From contig JANOWJ010000181.1 in the NCBI GenBank assembly GCA_031417835.1, forward strand, positions 1-64,000: a stretch of DNA of 64,000 nucleotides. The letters are read 5' to 3'. This document shows, in pieces, positions 8,638 through 18,067 of this stretch. The position numbers were made by a program, and so were the translations under genes. Source of the DNA: JADJLQ01 sp031417835. GTDB lineage: Bacteria; Bacteroidota; Bacteroidia; Chitinophagales; Saprospiraceae. Within the stretch, counting starts at the first letter, position 1. The number at the start of each line of letters is the position of its first letter. Below the pieces are notes generated by a model. The model made no database searches, had not been told where the DNA came from, and saw only the letters and a list, made by a program, of their open reading frames with translations.

Positions 8638-11031
8638 ATGTTTAAAAACTACACGATCATCGCCCTCCGAAATTTATGGAGAAACAAAACATTTTCATTT
8701 ATTAATATTGCAGGTCTCACGCTGGGGTTGGCCTGCGCTATTCTCATTGTACTTTATATCAAAGATGAGCTTAGTTATGATCGGTTTCACCAAAACAATC
8801 CTAATATCTATCGGATTGTAAATCGGTGGTATAATCCCGATGGAAGTCTAAAGCATGGAGATGGTAATACTGGTGATTTCCAAGGACCTAAATTTGCAGC
8901 TCAAATTCCCGAGATCCAGTCGTTTTTAAGAGTTCAATCAGATCAAAATGATATAAGAATAGGCACTGAAATCAATAGCCATGAAATGTTGCAGGTCGAT
9001 TCTAATTTCTTGACTTTATTTTCATTCCCATTAGTGTATGGTAACCCACAGACTTGCCTTCAAGATAGACGAGCTATCGTCATATCCGAGCACATGGCAA
9101 AACGGTTTTTTAATTCGACGGATGTCGTAGGTAAAACTTTAGATCTTAAACTTAATGGTCAATTTGAACCCTACCTCATTACTGGAGTAGCTCAAACATG
9201 TCCCCAAAATTCATCTTTAAAGTTCGATTTCTTAACTAAAAAAAATGTAAATCCTGCTGATTATCAAAACAGTGAAAACTGGTTTAATTTTTTCCAAAAC
9301 ACCTTTGTGTTGCTGGTGCCTGGAGCAGATATAAGGAGAGTAGAGGCAAAAATGAAATTAGTGTATGAATCTGAATCTAAAGACGCTGAAGTAAAAATGA
9401 TGAGCGACTACGGGGTGAAAGAAAAAGCTGTTTATTTTTTACAACCCCTTGTTGAAATGCATTTAAGCCGAGAATTTATTGCCAGCAATGGTCTAAAGGA
9501 AGATAGCAATCCTATTTATTCCTATATTCTGACTGGTATCACCATATTTATTTTATTGATTGCTTGTTTTAATTTTATCAATCTTTCGATTGCTCGGTCT
9601 CTGAAGCGGTCCAAAGAGATAGGTATTCGCAAAGTCATAGGCTCCAGTAGAATTCAGCTTTTGTTTCAATTTCTTGGGGAATCATTTTTACTCTGTTTCA
9701 TTGCTTTTGGCTTGGCGACGCTATTAGCCATGCTTGTATTACCGACATTCAACGTGTTAGCTAACAAATCACTATCATTGAAGTATCTACTTGATTTTAA
9801 ATTAGTGTGTATTTATGTAAGTATGTTTTTAATCACTGGCTTTATAGCTGGCTTTTATCCAGCTATGATGATGAGTGGATTTAGTCCTGTAGCTACCTTG
9901 TATGGCAGATTTAAATTATCAGGCAAGTTTTTATTACAAAAGAGTTTGGTCGTTTTGCAGTTTGGCTTGGCATCATTTTTAATCATAGGCAGCATGGTCA
10001 TATATTTGCAATTTAAGTATCTGGTGTCCAAAGACCTTGGCTATGATGATCGGCATGTCGTGCTTGTGAATAGTTGGGGTATGAGTCGGGAAAAAGCCCT
10101 TTTATTTAAGCATGAATTGCAAAAAAATCCAAATATCGAATCTGTTGGCTTAAAAAACGGTGGCTTTTGGGGTACGGTAGCCAAAGTCAATGTCGATCAA
10201 CAAATCGAAATTAAGTATGAGACAATCGATGAAGATTATATTCCGATGTTTAAGTTAAAAGTCCTGCAAGGTAGAAACTTTAATAAAGAGATATCTTCAG
10301 ATTCATCCCATTCAGTATTAGTGAATGAAGCGTTTGTTCAAGAAGCAGGTTGGAAGGAGCCTCTAAATCAAATAGTTGATTTTTGGTATAGAAATGAAAA
10401 ATATTCAGTAATCGGGGTTGTTCAAAATTACCATTTTGATGCACTTTCTCAGAAGATAAAACCTCAATTATTTACCATGAGAGCGGATAATCAATATGGA
10501 ATGGCCAACATTAAAATAAAGCCCGGATCTGAATCTGCTAGCTTAAAACACATCGCTGACACGTACAAGGCCATCTTCCCAATTAATGCGTATTCATATA
10601 AATTTATGGATGTTGAAAATAAGAGTCGATACGAATCTGAATCTAAATGGAAGAAGATTATCCTTTATAGTTCGATCCTCACTATTTTTATATCCTGTAT
10701 TGGATTATTTGGCCTTGCTAATCTCAGTACAGAGAAAAGAACAAAAGAAATAGGTGTTCGCAAAGTACTGGGTGCTTCTGTATCCAATATCGTCCATTTA
10801 TTATCTAAAGACTTCCTCATTTTAGTTTGTATTTCCTTTATTTTTTCATTTCCTATGGCATTTTATGCCGCCCAAAAATGGTTGTTAAATTATCCATATC
10901 GGATTGAAATAAATTATTGGATCTTTGCCTTTACTGCGGTACTTACCATGGTGATAGCGATACTTACTGTAGGATGGGATTCGATGCGGGCATCATGGCT
11001 TAATCCCATTAAAGCTTTAAAAACGGAATAA
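8638..11031 (+). CDS. FtsX/MacB-family ABC permease 4
   Basis: A 797-residue paralog starting MFKNYTIIALRNLWRNK. Coupling segments are RSKEIGIRKVIG (about 323) and RTKEIGVRKVLG (about 700); the tail is LNPIKALKTE. It is visibly the closest sibling of permease 9, about 40 kb away: both share WYNPDGS in the first periplasmic domain, CPQNSS followed by KF.FL, a GLFGLA..S.EKRTKEIG block and the QKWL.NYP.R segment before the last TM. It is therefore one half of a recent duplicate pair rather than a close relative of its immediate neighbours. It is the last intact permease before the surface-protein block. Confidence 0.93.
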   Translation: MFKNYTIIALRNLWRNKTFSFINIAGLTLGLACAILIVLYIKDELSYDRFHQNNPNIYRIVNRWYNPDGSLKHGDGNTGDFQGPKFAAQIPEIQSFLRVQSDQNDIRIGTEINSHEMLQVDSNFLTLFSFPLVYGNPQTCLQDRRAIVISEHMAKRFFNSTDVVGKTLDLKLNGQFEPYLITGVAQTCPQNSSLKFDFLTKKNVNPADYQNSENWFNFFQNTFVLLVPGADIRRVEAKMKLVYESESKDAEVKMMSDYGVKEKAVYFLQPLVEMHLSREFIASNGLKEDSNPIYSYILTGITIFILLIACFNFINLSIARSLKRSKEIGIRKVIGSSRIQLLFQFLGESFLLCFIAFGLATLLAMLVLPTFNVLANKSLSLKYLLDFKLVCIYVSMFLITGFIAGFYPAMMMSGFSPVATLYGRFKLSGKFLLQKSLVVLQFGLASFLIIGSMVIYLQFKYLVSKDLGYDDRHVVLVNSWGMSREKALLFKHELQKNPNIESVGLKNGGFWGTVAKVNVDQQIEIKYETIDEDYIPMFKLKVLQGRNFNKEISSDSSHSVLVNEAFVQEAGWKEPLNQIVDFWYRNEKYSVIGVVQNYHFDALSQKIKPQLFTMRADNQYGMANIKIKPGSESASLKHIADTYKAIFPINAYSYKFMDVENKSRYESESKWKKIILYSSILTIFISCIGLFGLANLSTEKRTKEIGVRKVLGASVSNIVHLLSKDFLILVCISFIFSFPMAFYAAQKWLLNYPYRIEINYWIFAFTAVLTMVIAILTVGWDSMRASWLNPIKALKTE

Positions 11032-11236
11032 GTGAAAAGTAGGGCTGTATCTAAATCCACTATTGAATCAAGACAAGATACCCTTACTAAAATTTTTTAC
11101 TGATGATGTTGGCGGAGCTTCTGTCGCTGCCTTTATATCCTTTCAACAAGTGAAATAAATAAATGGGTTTTGGTTTATACAAGCTTAAGTTTATTCAATT
11201 GTAATCTGATAAGGCGCTGCAAAGTAATCTCTAAGC

Positions 11237-11476
11237 CTATTCTTTTATAATTCTTTTTAGCGAAGCAATCAGAAGCCAAATTAATCCACCGCATCCCACT
11301 ACCCATATGACAATGCCAAGAGCTGGGGATCCGGAACAACTTACGCTACATCCGAGAAATGCAATAAGGATACCCAAAAACACGGCTAAACCGATAGCAA
11401 GTAGGACCAATAGTATCTGAATGGCAGCAGTAGCCTTTTTATTTTTCTGCGCTTTGTATTGTTTTTTTAAAGCCAA
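11237..11476 (-). CDS. Small two-helix membrane protein, unknown function
   Basis: A 79-residue reading frame with a basic, lysine-rich N-terminus (KKQYKAQKNKK), two strongly hydrophobic segments (about residues 17-45 and 52-72) separated by a CSVSCSGSPALG turn containing two cysteines, and a basic C-terminus. That pattern is typical of a real small inner-membrane protein. The first codon is TTG, and the frame stays open further upstream without an ATG, overlapping the 5' end of the permease relic on the other strand, so the true start is uncertain. I do not recognise the family. Confidence 0.45.
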   Translation of the reverse strand: MALKKQYKAQKNKKATAAIQILLVLLAIGLAVFLGILIAFLGCSVSCSGSPALGIVIWVVGCGGLIWLLIASLKRIIKE

Positions 11477-11511
11477 AAGTTCTGATCTTATTAGCTTTTT
11501 AGTACTATTAA

Positions 11512-12049
11512 TTCGGTTTTTTAAATGGGAGTTACCTAAATTTTTATCTCAAAGATGAGGTGGTATCAGACCTCCGCAAAACATGGCACGCTCATTTTCC
11601 ATACGAAGACTTGGCCTATACCTGGTATGAGCAGGAAATGTATGATCGATATTACCCAAGAGCAGATATGCGGTTTCTAGGTCTGGTGTGCGGCATTATC
11701 TTTTTCATAGCGATCATGGGCTTGCTCGGATATGGTGATTTACACTACAGAAAAGCGAGTAAGGGAGATAGGCATACGCAAAGTAATCGGTGCTTCTGTA
11801 AAGGACATTGTCAATGAATTGTCCTCCAGTTTTATCAAACTTTTAATGATAGCGGCTCTCATTGCGATTCCTATCGGTTATATTTCGGGAATATTTTTGA
11901 TGAGTGTATTTACGTTTCACGACGGGGTCAGCATCTGGATGATGACGATCGTAGTCGTGGCAATTTTTAGTATCGCACTCGCCACCATTGTAATCAATGC
12001 AGCCAGGGCTGCTAACAATAATCTAGTCCATTCACTGAGAGCCGAATGA
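11512..12049 (+). pseudogene. C-terminal relic of an FtsX-type permease, frameshifted
   Basis: The first part, read from the codons before position 11560, gives SDLRKTWHAHFPYEDLAY, which matches the end of the second periplasmic domain of the intact permeases, then runs into a TM (GIIFFIAIMGLLG). The frame then shifts by one base near 11728-11733 and continues as MVIYTTEKRVREIGIRKVIG, the second coupling segment, the last two TMs and the tail HSLRAE. About three quarters of the gene is absent upstream, where the in-frame sequence meets a stop just before 11512. The tail has also lost the NP of NPxKSLRTE. This is a decayed copy rather than a sequencing slip, because the 5' part is missing as well. 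Confidence 0.82.
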
Positions 12050-12439
12050 TCAGGTGAATGGTCGCTTACTAACAAATTGGTAATTTGATGGCCTGCCAAA
12101 TTTTACACTGCCTTTTGAGCTTCAGCATCGGCATCGAGTTTTAAAGTGCCCAAGACAGGATTTTAGGGCCTAAGTCGTTGAAAGCAAATACGTGATAACG
12201 ACTATTTTACGCAATTGTTATTTTTATATAAATTTTTTTTAAGGAAGAATACTTTCCAAATACCCATTGGTTGTATTTAAAAAGCTAAAAAAAACGATTA
12301 TTTATATTAAAATTTATCTTTTTACGAAGTTAAATTAAGGTAATGGAATACATATTATGCTAATTGACTTATGGTTCGTTAAGATTTCATTCACTTTTAT
12401 TTACCTTGGCTTCATAAACCAACCTAAAACCAACAATTA
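12050..12439. other. Intergenic region before the surface-protein block
   Basis: About 390 bp of AT-rich sequence with no supported gene. A small inverted repeat (CAAATT, GGT, AATTTG; 12073-12087) lies 24 bp after the permease relic. The promoter for the large secreted protein gene is presumably in the last 200 bp, but I could not fix a clear TTTG/TAnnTTTG pair. Confidence 0.4.
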
Positions 12440-15400
12440 ATGCATTTCTATCGATTCGTTGATTGTAATATTTTTTTTGTTTTTCGCAAACTCAGAGTCA
12501 AGGACTTTCGATTTTTTTCGATTGTTTATTTTACACTTGCATGCTTTAGCCATATCTCTGGCCAAAATCAAATAACTTTTCCCTACACCGGTAAAATTCA
12601 ACGCTGGTATGTGCCTAGTTGCGTCCAGCGGGTCAGAATAGAGGTCTGGGGTGCTCAAGGTGGCAATTCAGTGAACTGTTCCAACGCTGGCATGGTCGTA
12701 CAGCCAGATGGCGGCTTGGGTGGATATGCCTCAGGTGAATTGAATGTGGTCAATGGGCAGCTCCTTTATATCGTTGTAGGAGGTCAAGGTAATGTTGGAC
12801 GCAATGGTTATCCCGATGGTGGTTATAATGGAGGTGGTGATGGCGGGATGTATGCTGCAGGTGGCGGTGGCGCCACAGATATTCGTACGATTCTGCACGA
12901 TCTGGATTCAAGATTGATCGTAGGCGGCGGCGGCGGTGGCGGCAACACAGGATGCCCAGACGCCGGAACAGGAGGCAATGGTGGGGGCTTATTAGGCCAG
13001 AATGGTATCGCTTTGGATGATTTTGGCCCCGGAGGTTACGGAGGATCACAGATAGCCGGAGGATTGAAAGGCAACGATATAGGTGAACCTCAAGCCGAAG
13101 ATGGCACTTGGGGTCAAGGTGGCAATGCAGGTCTAGGCGTTAATCAGTTTCACATCAGTGGTGGCGGTGGCGGTTGGTATGGCGGCGGTAGTGCCTATGC
13201 AGCTGGCGGTGGCGGTGGATCTTCCAATATATGGGGTGTGCAAAACGGTTCTACAGTCGAAGGTCTGCAGGTAGGCAACGGCTTGGTCAGAATTACGCTT
13301 CTCGAAAATGAACAATGCCCAGCTTGTGCTTTCAATTGCCTTTCTAACATCAATGTATCCATGCCGATCAATGAATGTTATATGGCGATTTTTGCGGATC
13401 AAGTTTTAGCTAAAGTCAATGACGAGTGTTCTACATTTGGATATAATTTAAAAATAACCTATCCTTTTGGTACTGCAAAATTAAATGGTTATGATGTAGA
13501 TCGATCTCATCTGGGGCTTAATTTAGTGTATTCAGTCAGTGATGCTTCCGGTCAAAATACGTGTTGGGGCACACTTAGAGTCGAAGACAAAGCAGCACCA
13601 GTCACAGGATGTTCGGGCACGCGGATCGTCTCATGCTATCAATTGGCCAAACTGTTGGACATCAAAACACAAGTCGTAGATAATTGCTCTGAAAAAAATA
13701 AAGCAACCATCGTTAAAATGGTATTTGACGATTTCGGTTGTGATGATAGCAGAGGTTTGGGTCGCATCACCCGCACGATCGTAGCGAGCGATGCCTGGGG
13801 TAACAGTTCTACATGCTCTGATACGTTGTTCATTAGCAGAGATTCGCTGGAAGAGACTATGGCTCCAGATCTGATCAGCCTTAATTGTAAAGTAACTTGC
13901 AAAACGGTTAATGTAGCGGCCACTCCAAATCTTCCGGATTATGAAGAAATTACATTTTCCAAAGATCCCAAAAACAAATATTATCCTACCCCGGAATTGC
14001 TGTTTTCATTGCAACAACAAGACACATTTAACTCTACAGAACCCTGTCTGCCATCGTATTTAAATGTAGTACCATTTATCTATGATAGTGTGTTAGTATG
14101 GGACGAAGGTGAATATATCAAACTATGGCAAAAAGTTAATCAATATGGTCCTCAGGGCCCTTATTGTAAAATTGGAGTTAGATATTTAGATCAATTACTT
14201 CCGATTTGCTCCGACGGTACTGGATTCAAGATCCGAAGAGAATGGTTAATCATTGACTGGTGTACGAATAGAGAGCGTATTATTATCCAATACATTGAGG
14301 TGGAAGATAAAACTGGTCCAGCCTTGTTTTTACCTAATGGAGGGCTTGATCTAAGGGATGATCGCCTCTATTATCTATCCTCTGTAGATCCACATTCCTG
14401 TTATACCACCGTAGCCCTTAAAGCATTGATTACAATTGATTGTAGTCCTACGATCGTACAATCCTTCATATCTCATTATAGCGATCCGGAGAATCCTGCA
14501 AAAATTATTCAGCAAAGAGGTACGTTGCCAGGTTCAATAAAGTTACCTGCCAATGAAGGGGTGTATGGAGTCCGATGTCATGACATTGATGTGACCTTGG
14601 CTGACGGTTGTGGCAATTTTACAAATCCGGTCATAGAGGTTTGTGTTATAGATGATCAACGACCTGAGGTCTTAGCTCATGAAGCTACTAGAGTGACTGT
14701 AGATCCTGCTACATGCTGGTCGAGGATCTATGCAGTAGACTTGGATAATGGCAGTCGCGACAATTGTTGTAATGTGCTGCATTTTGCGATTGCTCGCATG
14801 GATTCTATCACTGCTGCCAGAAAATATGTGTATGATGCGATCATAGCTCAATGCGGAGTTGCAGATTATTGGGATTCCAAAGAATATTATGATTTTTATA
14901 TCGAGGATTATATCAGCTCATATATTTTTAAAGATTATCTTGATCTCACGGCATGTGAGGAATACCAAATCGTATTAAGGGTGTGGGAGGCTTGTGGTAT
15001 ACCTCGCTTTGACCCGCATATATGGCCCTGTTCAGAACATCAATGGTTTTTATACAATGCGGGTTATCCACGCAGCCATTATCGCGCTGATCACAATTTG
15101 AATTTTGGATTTTCCCAAAATGCAAACTACACCAAGTTTACTGCGCCTAAAGACTGCAATTGGCGCTATCCATTGGTATTTTGCGATCCACTTTTGAAAG
15201 ATTGGTTTGCGCTTTCAGGACTTGATGATTTTAATCCTTATTATATAGGAGCTGGCGCTGCCGAGTTATGTAATTTTAGTTTTTATTGGCCAAGGTTAGG
15301 CAATGTGGCAGGTTCTTTTGATGGTGATCCTGTAGCTCCAGGGAATACGTGTTCCAGGATGTTGTGGCAAGATGCCATGGTCATGGTGACTGTGGATGAT

Positions 15401-17521
15401 AAGACCCCTCCAATAGCCCAGGACCCAAAGGATTTATTCTGGTATTGTGATAATGTAGCTGCCTCAGAAAATAATTCATATGAATATGCTCAATATGCCT
15501 GTCAGGATATTACACCTACTACGACGATTCAGATCCCTATAAATCCATATGTAGATGAATTTACAGTAGGGGGCATAAAATATAAAGCCAATGATAATAT
15601 CGCAGACTTTACCTGTAGGGATAAAAATCAAGCACCGTACAATGAGATAGAATGTAGTGTAGAAAATGATGGGCTACTGGATGATGTCATGGATCCTACA
15701 GGCAAAGCATTTGGTTGGTATGGCTGTAGTATATACGGTATACCCCATGATGTGGAGCATGGTACGCTCGATCCCTGTCCTGTAGTGTATCCTGGAGGCG
15801 ATCGGATCGGCATCAATGATATCGAGATAGAGGGTGCTTCATCCAATGTATGGATCCCGATTTATTGCCATACCTGGTTGTGTTTAGATCGGACTGACCC
15901 TGCTGGCAAAATCGATCCTAAAACTGCTTTTTACAAACCAGTCCTAAGGAGTGGTAGTCCGGGTGCAGCCGTATCATCTACTGAGTTTATCGTCTGGGAT
16001 AATTGTACGATAGGTACTGCTACGACTAAAGATGAGCAATTTGTCGATAATTGCGGCAATGGTTGGCTTAAGCGAACCTGGACCATAAAAGATAAATGTG
16101 GCTTGGAAGTCACGGTAGATCAAAAGATCATTACCCGACATCGGTCAGATTTTGAAGTAATGTTTCCGGAGGATGTGACGGTTTATTGTGACTCCGATAG
16201 TAGCCTGAGCCCTGCGCTGACAGGCAGACCTATGGTCATGGATGATGAATGTGAGTTAGTAGGTCAAAATTATATTGATACCCGATACGATATCGTACCA
16301 GATGCATGTTACAAAATCATTCGGACCTGGAAGGTGTTGGATTGGTGTAAGTATGACCCAAATCAGCATGATCGCTATCCGGAAGTCATCGTAGATGATC
16401 GTGCAGTAGCCGATACATTAAATAGGTTTTGTGTATACAGAAAATTGAAAGATGATGGTGATGGTTATATGATATATACTCAAGTCATCAAAGTCATAGA
16501 TACAACAGCTCCGCTGATGGCGGTTTGTAAAAACGATACGGTATGCATTCTAGATGGTTACAAAGGAGTAGGTTTGGAGTCTGAGCCACTGTGCACGGTA
16601 CCTTCTTACACCAGCCCTGATTTTAATGCCAGTGATAATTGCACCCAACGCAGTGACTTAAGTTTCCGATGGGAATTAGATATAGCTGCAGACGGCAAAG
16701 ACATTCTTAAAAGTGGTCCTAATCAAAAGAATTTTCACTCCACATCATTGCCCAAAGGAACCCATAAATTGTTTGTAATCGTCGAAGACAACTGTGGCAA
16801 TGAAGATACGACCTCATGTCTGATCACGGTACGAGATTGTAAAAGGCCGACACCTTATTGTTACAATGGTATAGCGACAGTAGTGATGCCTTCGACGGGC
16901 AGTGTGAGGATTTGGGCCAAAGATTTGGATGCCGGCAGTTTTGATAATTGCACTTCAAGATCGAATCTTAAGTTTAGTTTTGGTAATGACAGTTCAATTT
17001 CAAAAGTTGATTTTACTTGCAAGGATATACCGAGAGGTCGGAGCGCGACGATTCCGGTGGATATCTATGTTTGGGATGCTGCCGGACTCACTGACTTTTG
17101 TAAGACTTATATTTTACTTCAGGATGGAATTGACAATAGTTGTCCGGATTCTTTGACGAGTACTAAAAACCCCAATCAAAGGCTGCGCCAGACCATCGGT
17201 CAAGGGGTGCCATCTACTTTACCTAATGAACCGCATACCAATGCATTGTTTGCACAGGACGATTATCTTTTGATGCAAAACTTCCCCAATCCATTTACAG
17301 CTTCGACTTGGATACAGTTTAAAATGTCCCGATCTTCTGATTATCATTTGGTCATTTCAGATATCTCAGGCAGAGTGATTTATACCAACAAAGGAAATGG
17401 GCAAAAGGGTTTAAATCAAGTATTGATTCATCGGCAGCACTTAAACCATGCAGGCATCTATTATTATAGTTTAAGTACGATGGGCTATACAGCGACCAAA
17501 AAAATGATCATCATCCATTAA
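12440..17521 (+). CDS. Giant glycine-rich and Cys-rich surface protein with T9SS sorting domain
   Basis: A 1693-residue secreted protein. An N-terminal hydrophobic signal region (about 24-42, ending ISGQ) is followed by a glycine-rich domain (about 45-290) opening with FPYTGKIQRWYVP and RVRIEVWGAQGG, the signature of the 'glycine-rich protein' domain also seen next to ALK-type kinases; it includes an eight-glycine run near residue 163. Residues about 300-1590 form a cysteine-rich array in which DNC, DNCG, CDS and VDDKTPP motifs recur, resembling HYR-like or Ig-like repeats of Bacteroidota adhesins. The C-terminus (about 1608-1693) is a type A T9SS sorting domain: QNFPNPFTASTWIQF, DISGRVIY and a final KKMIII strand. 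It is likely exported through the outer membrane and surface-anchored. An adhesive or structural role is inference. The next gene starts one base after its stop. Confidence 0.88.
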   Translation: MHFYRFVDCNIFFVFRKLRVKDFRFFSIVYFTLACFSHISGQNQITFPYTGKIQRWYVPSCVQRVRIEVWGAQGGNSVNCSNAGMVVQPDGGLGGYASGELNVVNGQLLYIVVGGQGNVGRNGYPDGGYNGGGDGGMYAAGGGGATDIRTILHDLDSRLIVGGGGGGGNTGCPDAGTGGNGGGLLGQNGIALDDFGPGGYGGSQIAGGLKGNDIGEPQAEDGTWGQGGNAGLGVNQFHISGGGGGWYGGGSAYAAGGGGGSSNIWGVQNGSTVEGLQVGNGLVRITLLENEQCPACAFNCLSNINVSMPINECYMAIFADQVLAKVNDECSTFGYNLKITYPFGTAKLNGYDVDRSHLGLNLVYSVSDASGQNTCWGTLRVEDKAAPVTGCSGTRIVSCYQLAKLLDIKTQVVDNCSEKNKATIVKMVFDDFGCDDSRGLGRITRTIVASDAWGNSSTCSDTLFISRDSLEETMAPDLISLNCKVTCKTVNVAATPNLPDYEEITFSKDPKNKYYPTPELLFSLQQQDTFNSTEPCLPSYLNVVPFIYDSVLVWDEGEYIKLWQKVNQYGPQGPYCKIGVRYLDQLLPICSDGTGFKIRREWLIIDWCTNRERIIIQYIEVEDKTGPALFLPNGGLDLRDDRLYYLSSVDPHSCYTTVALKALITIDCSPTIVQSFISHYSDPENPAKIIQQRGTLPGSIKLPANEGVYGVRCHDIDVTLADGCGNFTNPVIEVCVIDDQRPEVLAHEATRVTVDPATCWSRIYAVDLDNGSRDNCCNVLHFAIARMDSITAARKYVYDAIIAQCGVADYWDSKEYYDFYIEDYISSYIFKDYLDLTACEEYQIVLRVWEACGIPRFDPHIWPCSEHQWFLYNAGYPRSHYRADHNLNFGFSQNANYTKFTAPKDCNWRYPLVFCDPLLKDWFALSGLDDFNPYYIGAGAAELCNFSFYWPRLGNVAGSFDGDPVAPGNTCSRMLWQDAMVMVTVDDKTPPIAQDPKDLFWYCDNVAASENNSYEYAQYACQDITPTTTIQIPINPYVDEFTVGGIKYKANDNIADFTCRDKNQAPYNEIECSVENDGLLDDVMDPTGKAFGWYGCSIYGIPHDVEHGTLDPCPVVYPGGDRIGINDIEIEGASSNVWIPIYCHTWLCLDRTDPAGKIDPKTAFYKPVLRSGSPGAAVSSTEFIVWDNCTIGTATTKDEQFVDNCGNGWLKRTWTIKDKCGLEVTVDQKIITRHRSDFEVMFPEDVTVYCDSDSSLSPALTGRPMVMDDECELVGQNYIDTRYDIVPDACYKIIRTWKVLDWCKYDPNQHDRYPEVIVDDRAVADTLNRFCVYRKLKDDGDGYMIYTQVIKVIDTTAPLMAVCKNDTVCILDGYKGVGLESEPLCTVPSYTSPDFNASDNCTQRSDLSFRWELDIAADGKDILKSGPNQKNFHSTSLPKGTHKLFVIVEDNCGNEDTTSCLITVRDCKRPTPYCYNGIATVVMPSTGSVRIWAKDLDAGSFDNCTSRSNLKFSFGNDSSISKVDFTCKDIPRGRSATIPVDIYVWDAAGLTDFCKTYILLQDGIDNSCPDSLTSTKNPNQRLRQTIGQGVPSTLPNEPHTNALFAQDDYLLMQNFPNPFTASTWIQFKMSRSSDYHLVISDISGRVIYTNKGNGQKGLNQVLIHRQHLNHAGIYYYSLSTMGYTATKKMIIIH

Positions 17522-17522
17522 A

Positions 17523-18050
17523 ATGTTACTCCACATGAACACCTATATAAAGGTTATAATTAAAGTTCTAGGTTGCGTATGGGCATTCACAGCTACCATG
17601 CTACATGGTCAATCCTTGCCCCTGCTATCCCCTACGGTCATTGGAGCTGCTGGCGAAGTATCCAAATCGAGCAGTATGATCATTGAATGGACACTTGGTG
17701 AAACCTTCGTAGAAAGTATAAAAACTCCTTCAGTTTGGCATACTCAAGGCTTTCATCAACCAACCCTAATGGTGAGACAAATAGTCAAGACATTACCAAC
17801 TCACCAGGTGAATATATATCCCAATCCTGCTAGCGCAATTTTGAATGTGTCCGTTCGTACTGATTTACAGGAGCCCTTAGTATTGAAAATGATTGATGTA
17901 ACTGGTAAAATAGTGTTGTTGAAAGATGCTCCTGGTGGACCTCAAGACCTTCAATTGGCAGTACATCAGTTGCCGGAAGGTATGTATATCTTATCCGTGG
18001 TGCGTCAGAATGGAGCATGGATTACATCATTTAAAGTAATAAAGCATTAA
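17523..18050 (+). CDS. Small T9SS sorting-domain protein
   Basis: A 175-residue protein with a signal peptide (ending near TMLHGQS), a short domain carrying GEVSKSSSMIIEWTLGETFVES and TQGFHQP, a pattern common in Bacteroidota T9SS cargo, and a C-terminal sorting domain from about residue 97 (NIYPNPASAILNV, MIDVTGKIV, LPEGMYILSV). Its start lies one base after the stop of the giant protein, so the two are probably translationally coupled. A second in-frame ATG four codons downstream (17535) may be the actual start. It is nearly all targeting domain, so it may be a companion of the larger protein rather than an enzyme. Confidence 0.85.
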   Translation: MLLHMNTYIKVIIKVLGCVWAFTATMLHGQSLPLLSPTVIGAAGEVSKSSSMIIEWTLGETFVESIKTPSVWHTQGFHQPTLMVRQIVKTLPTHQVNIYPNPASAILNVSVRTDLQEPLVLKMIDVTGKIVLLKDAPGGPQDLQLAVHQLPEGMYILSVVRQNGAWITSFKVIKH

Positions 18051-18067
18051 AAGAAGATTCATTAGCA

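Noticed and set aside
182..12049. Transposon or prophage explaining the permease repetition
   Set aside because: No transposase, integrase or terminal inverted repeats were found around the permeases; ordinary gene duplication suffices.
12750..13049. 99-codon minus-strand ORF with many His and Arg residues
   Set aside because: Antisense of the glycine-codon-rich domain of the giant T9SS protein.
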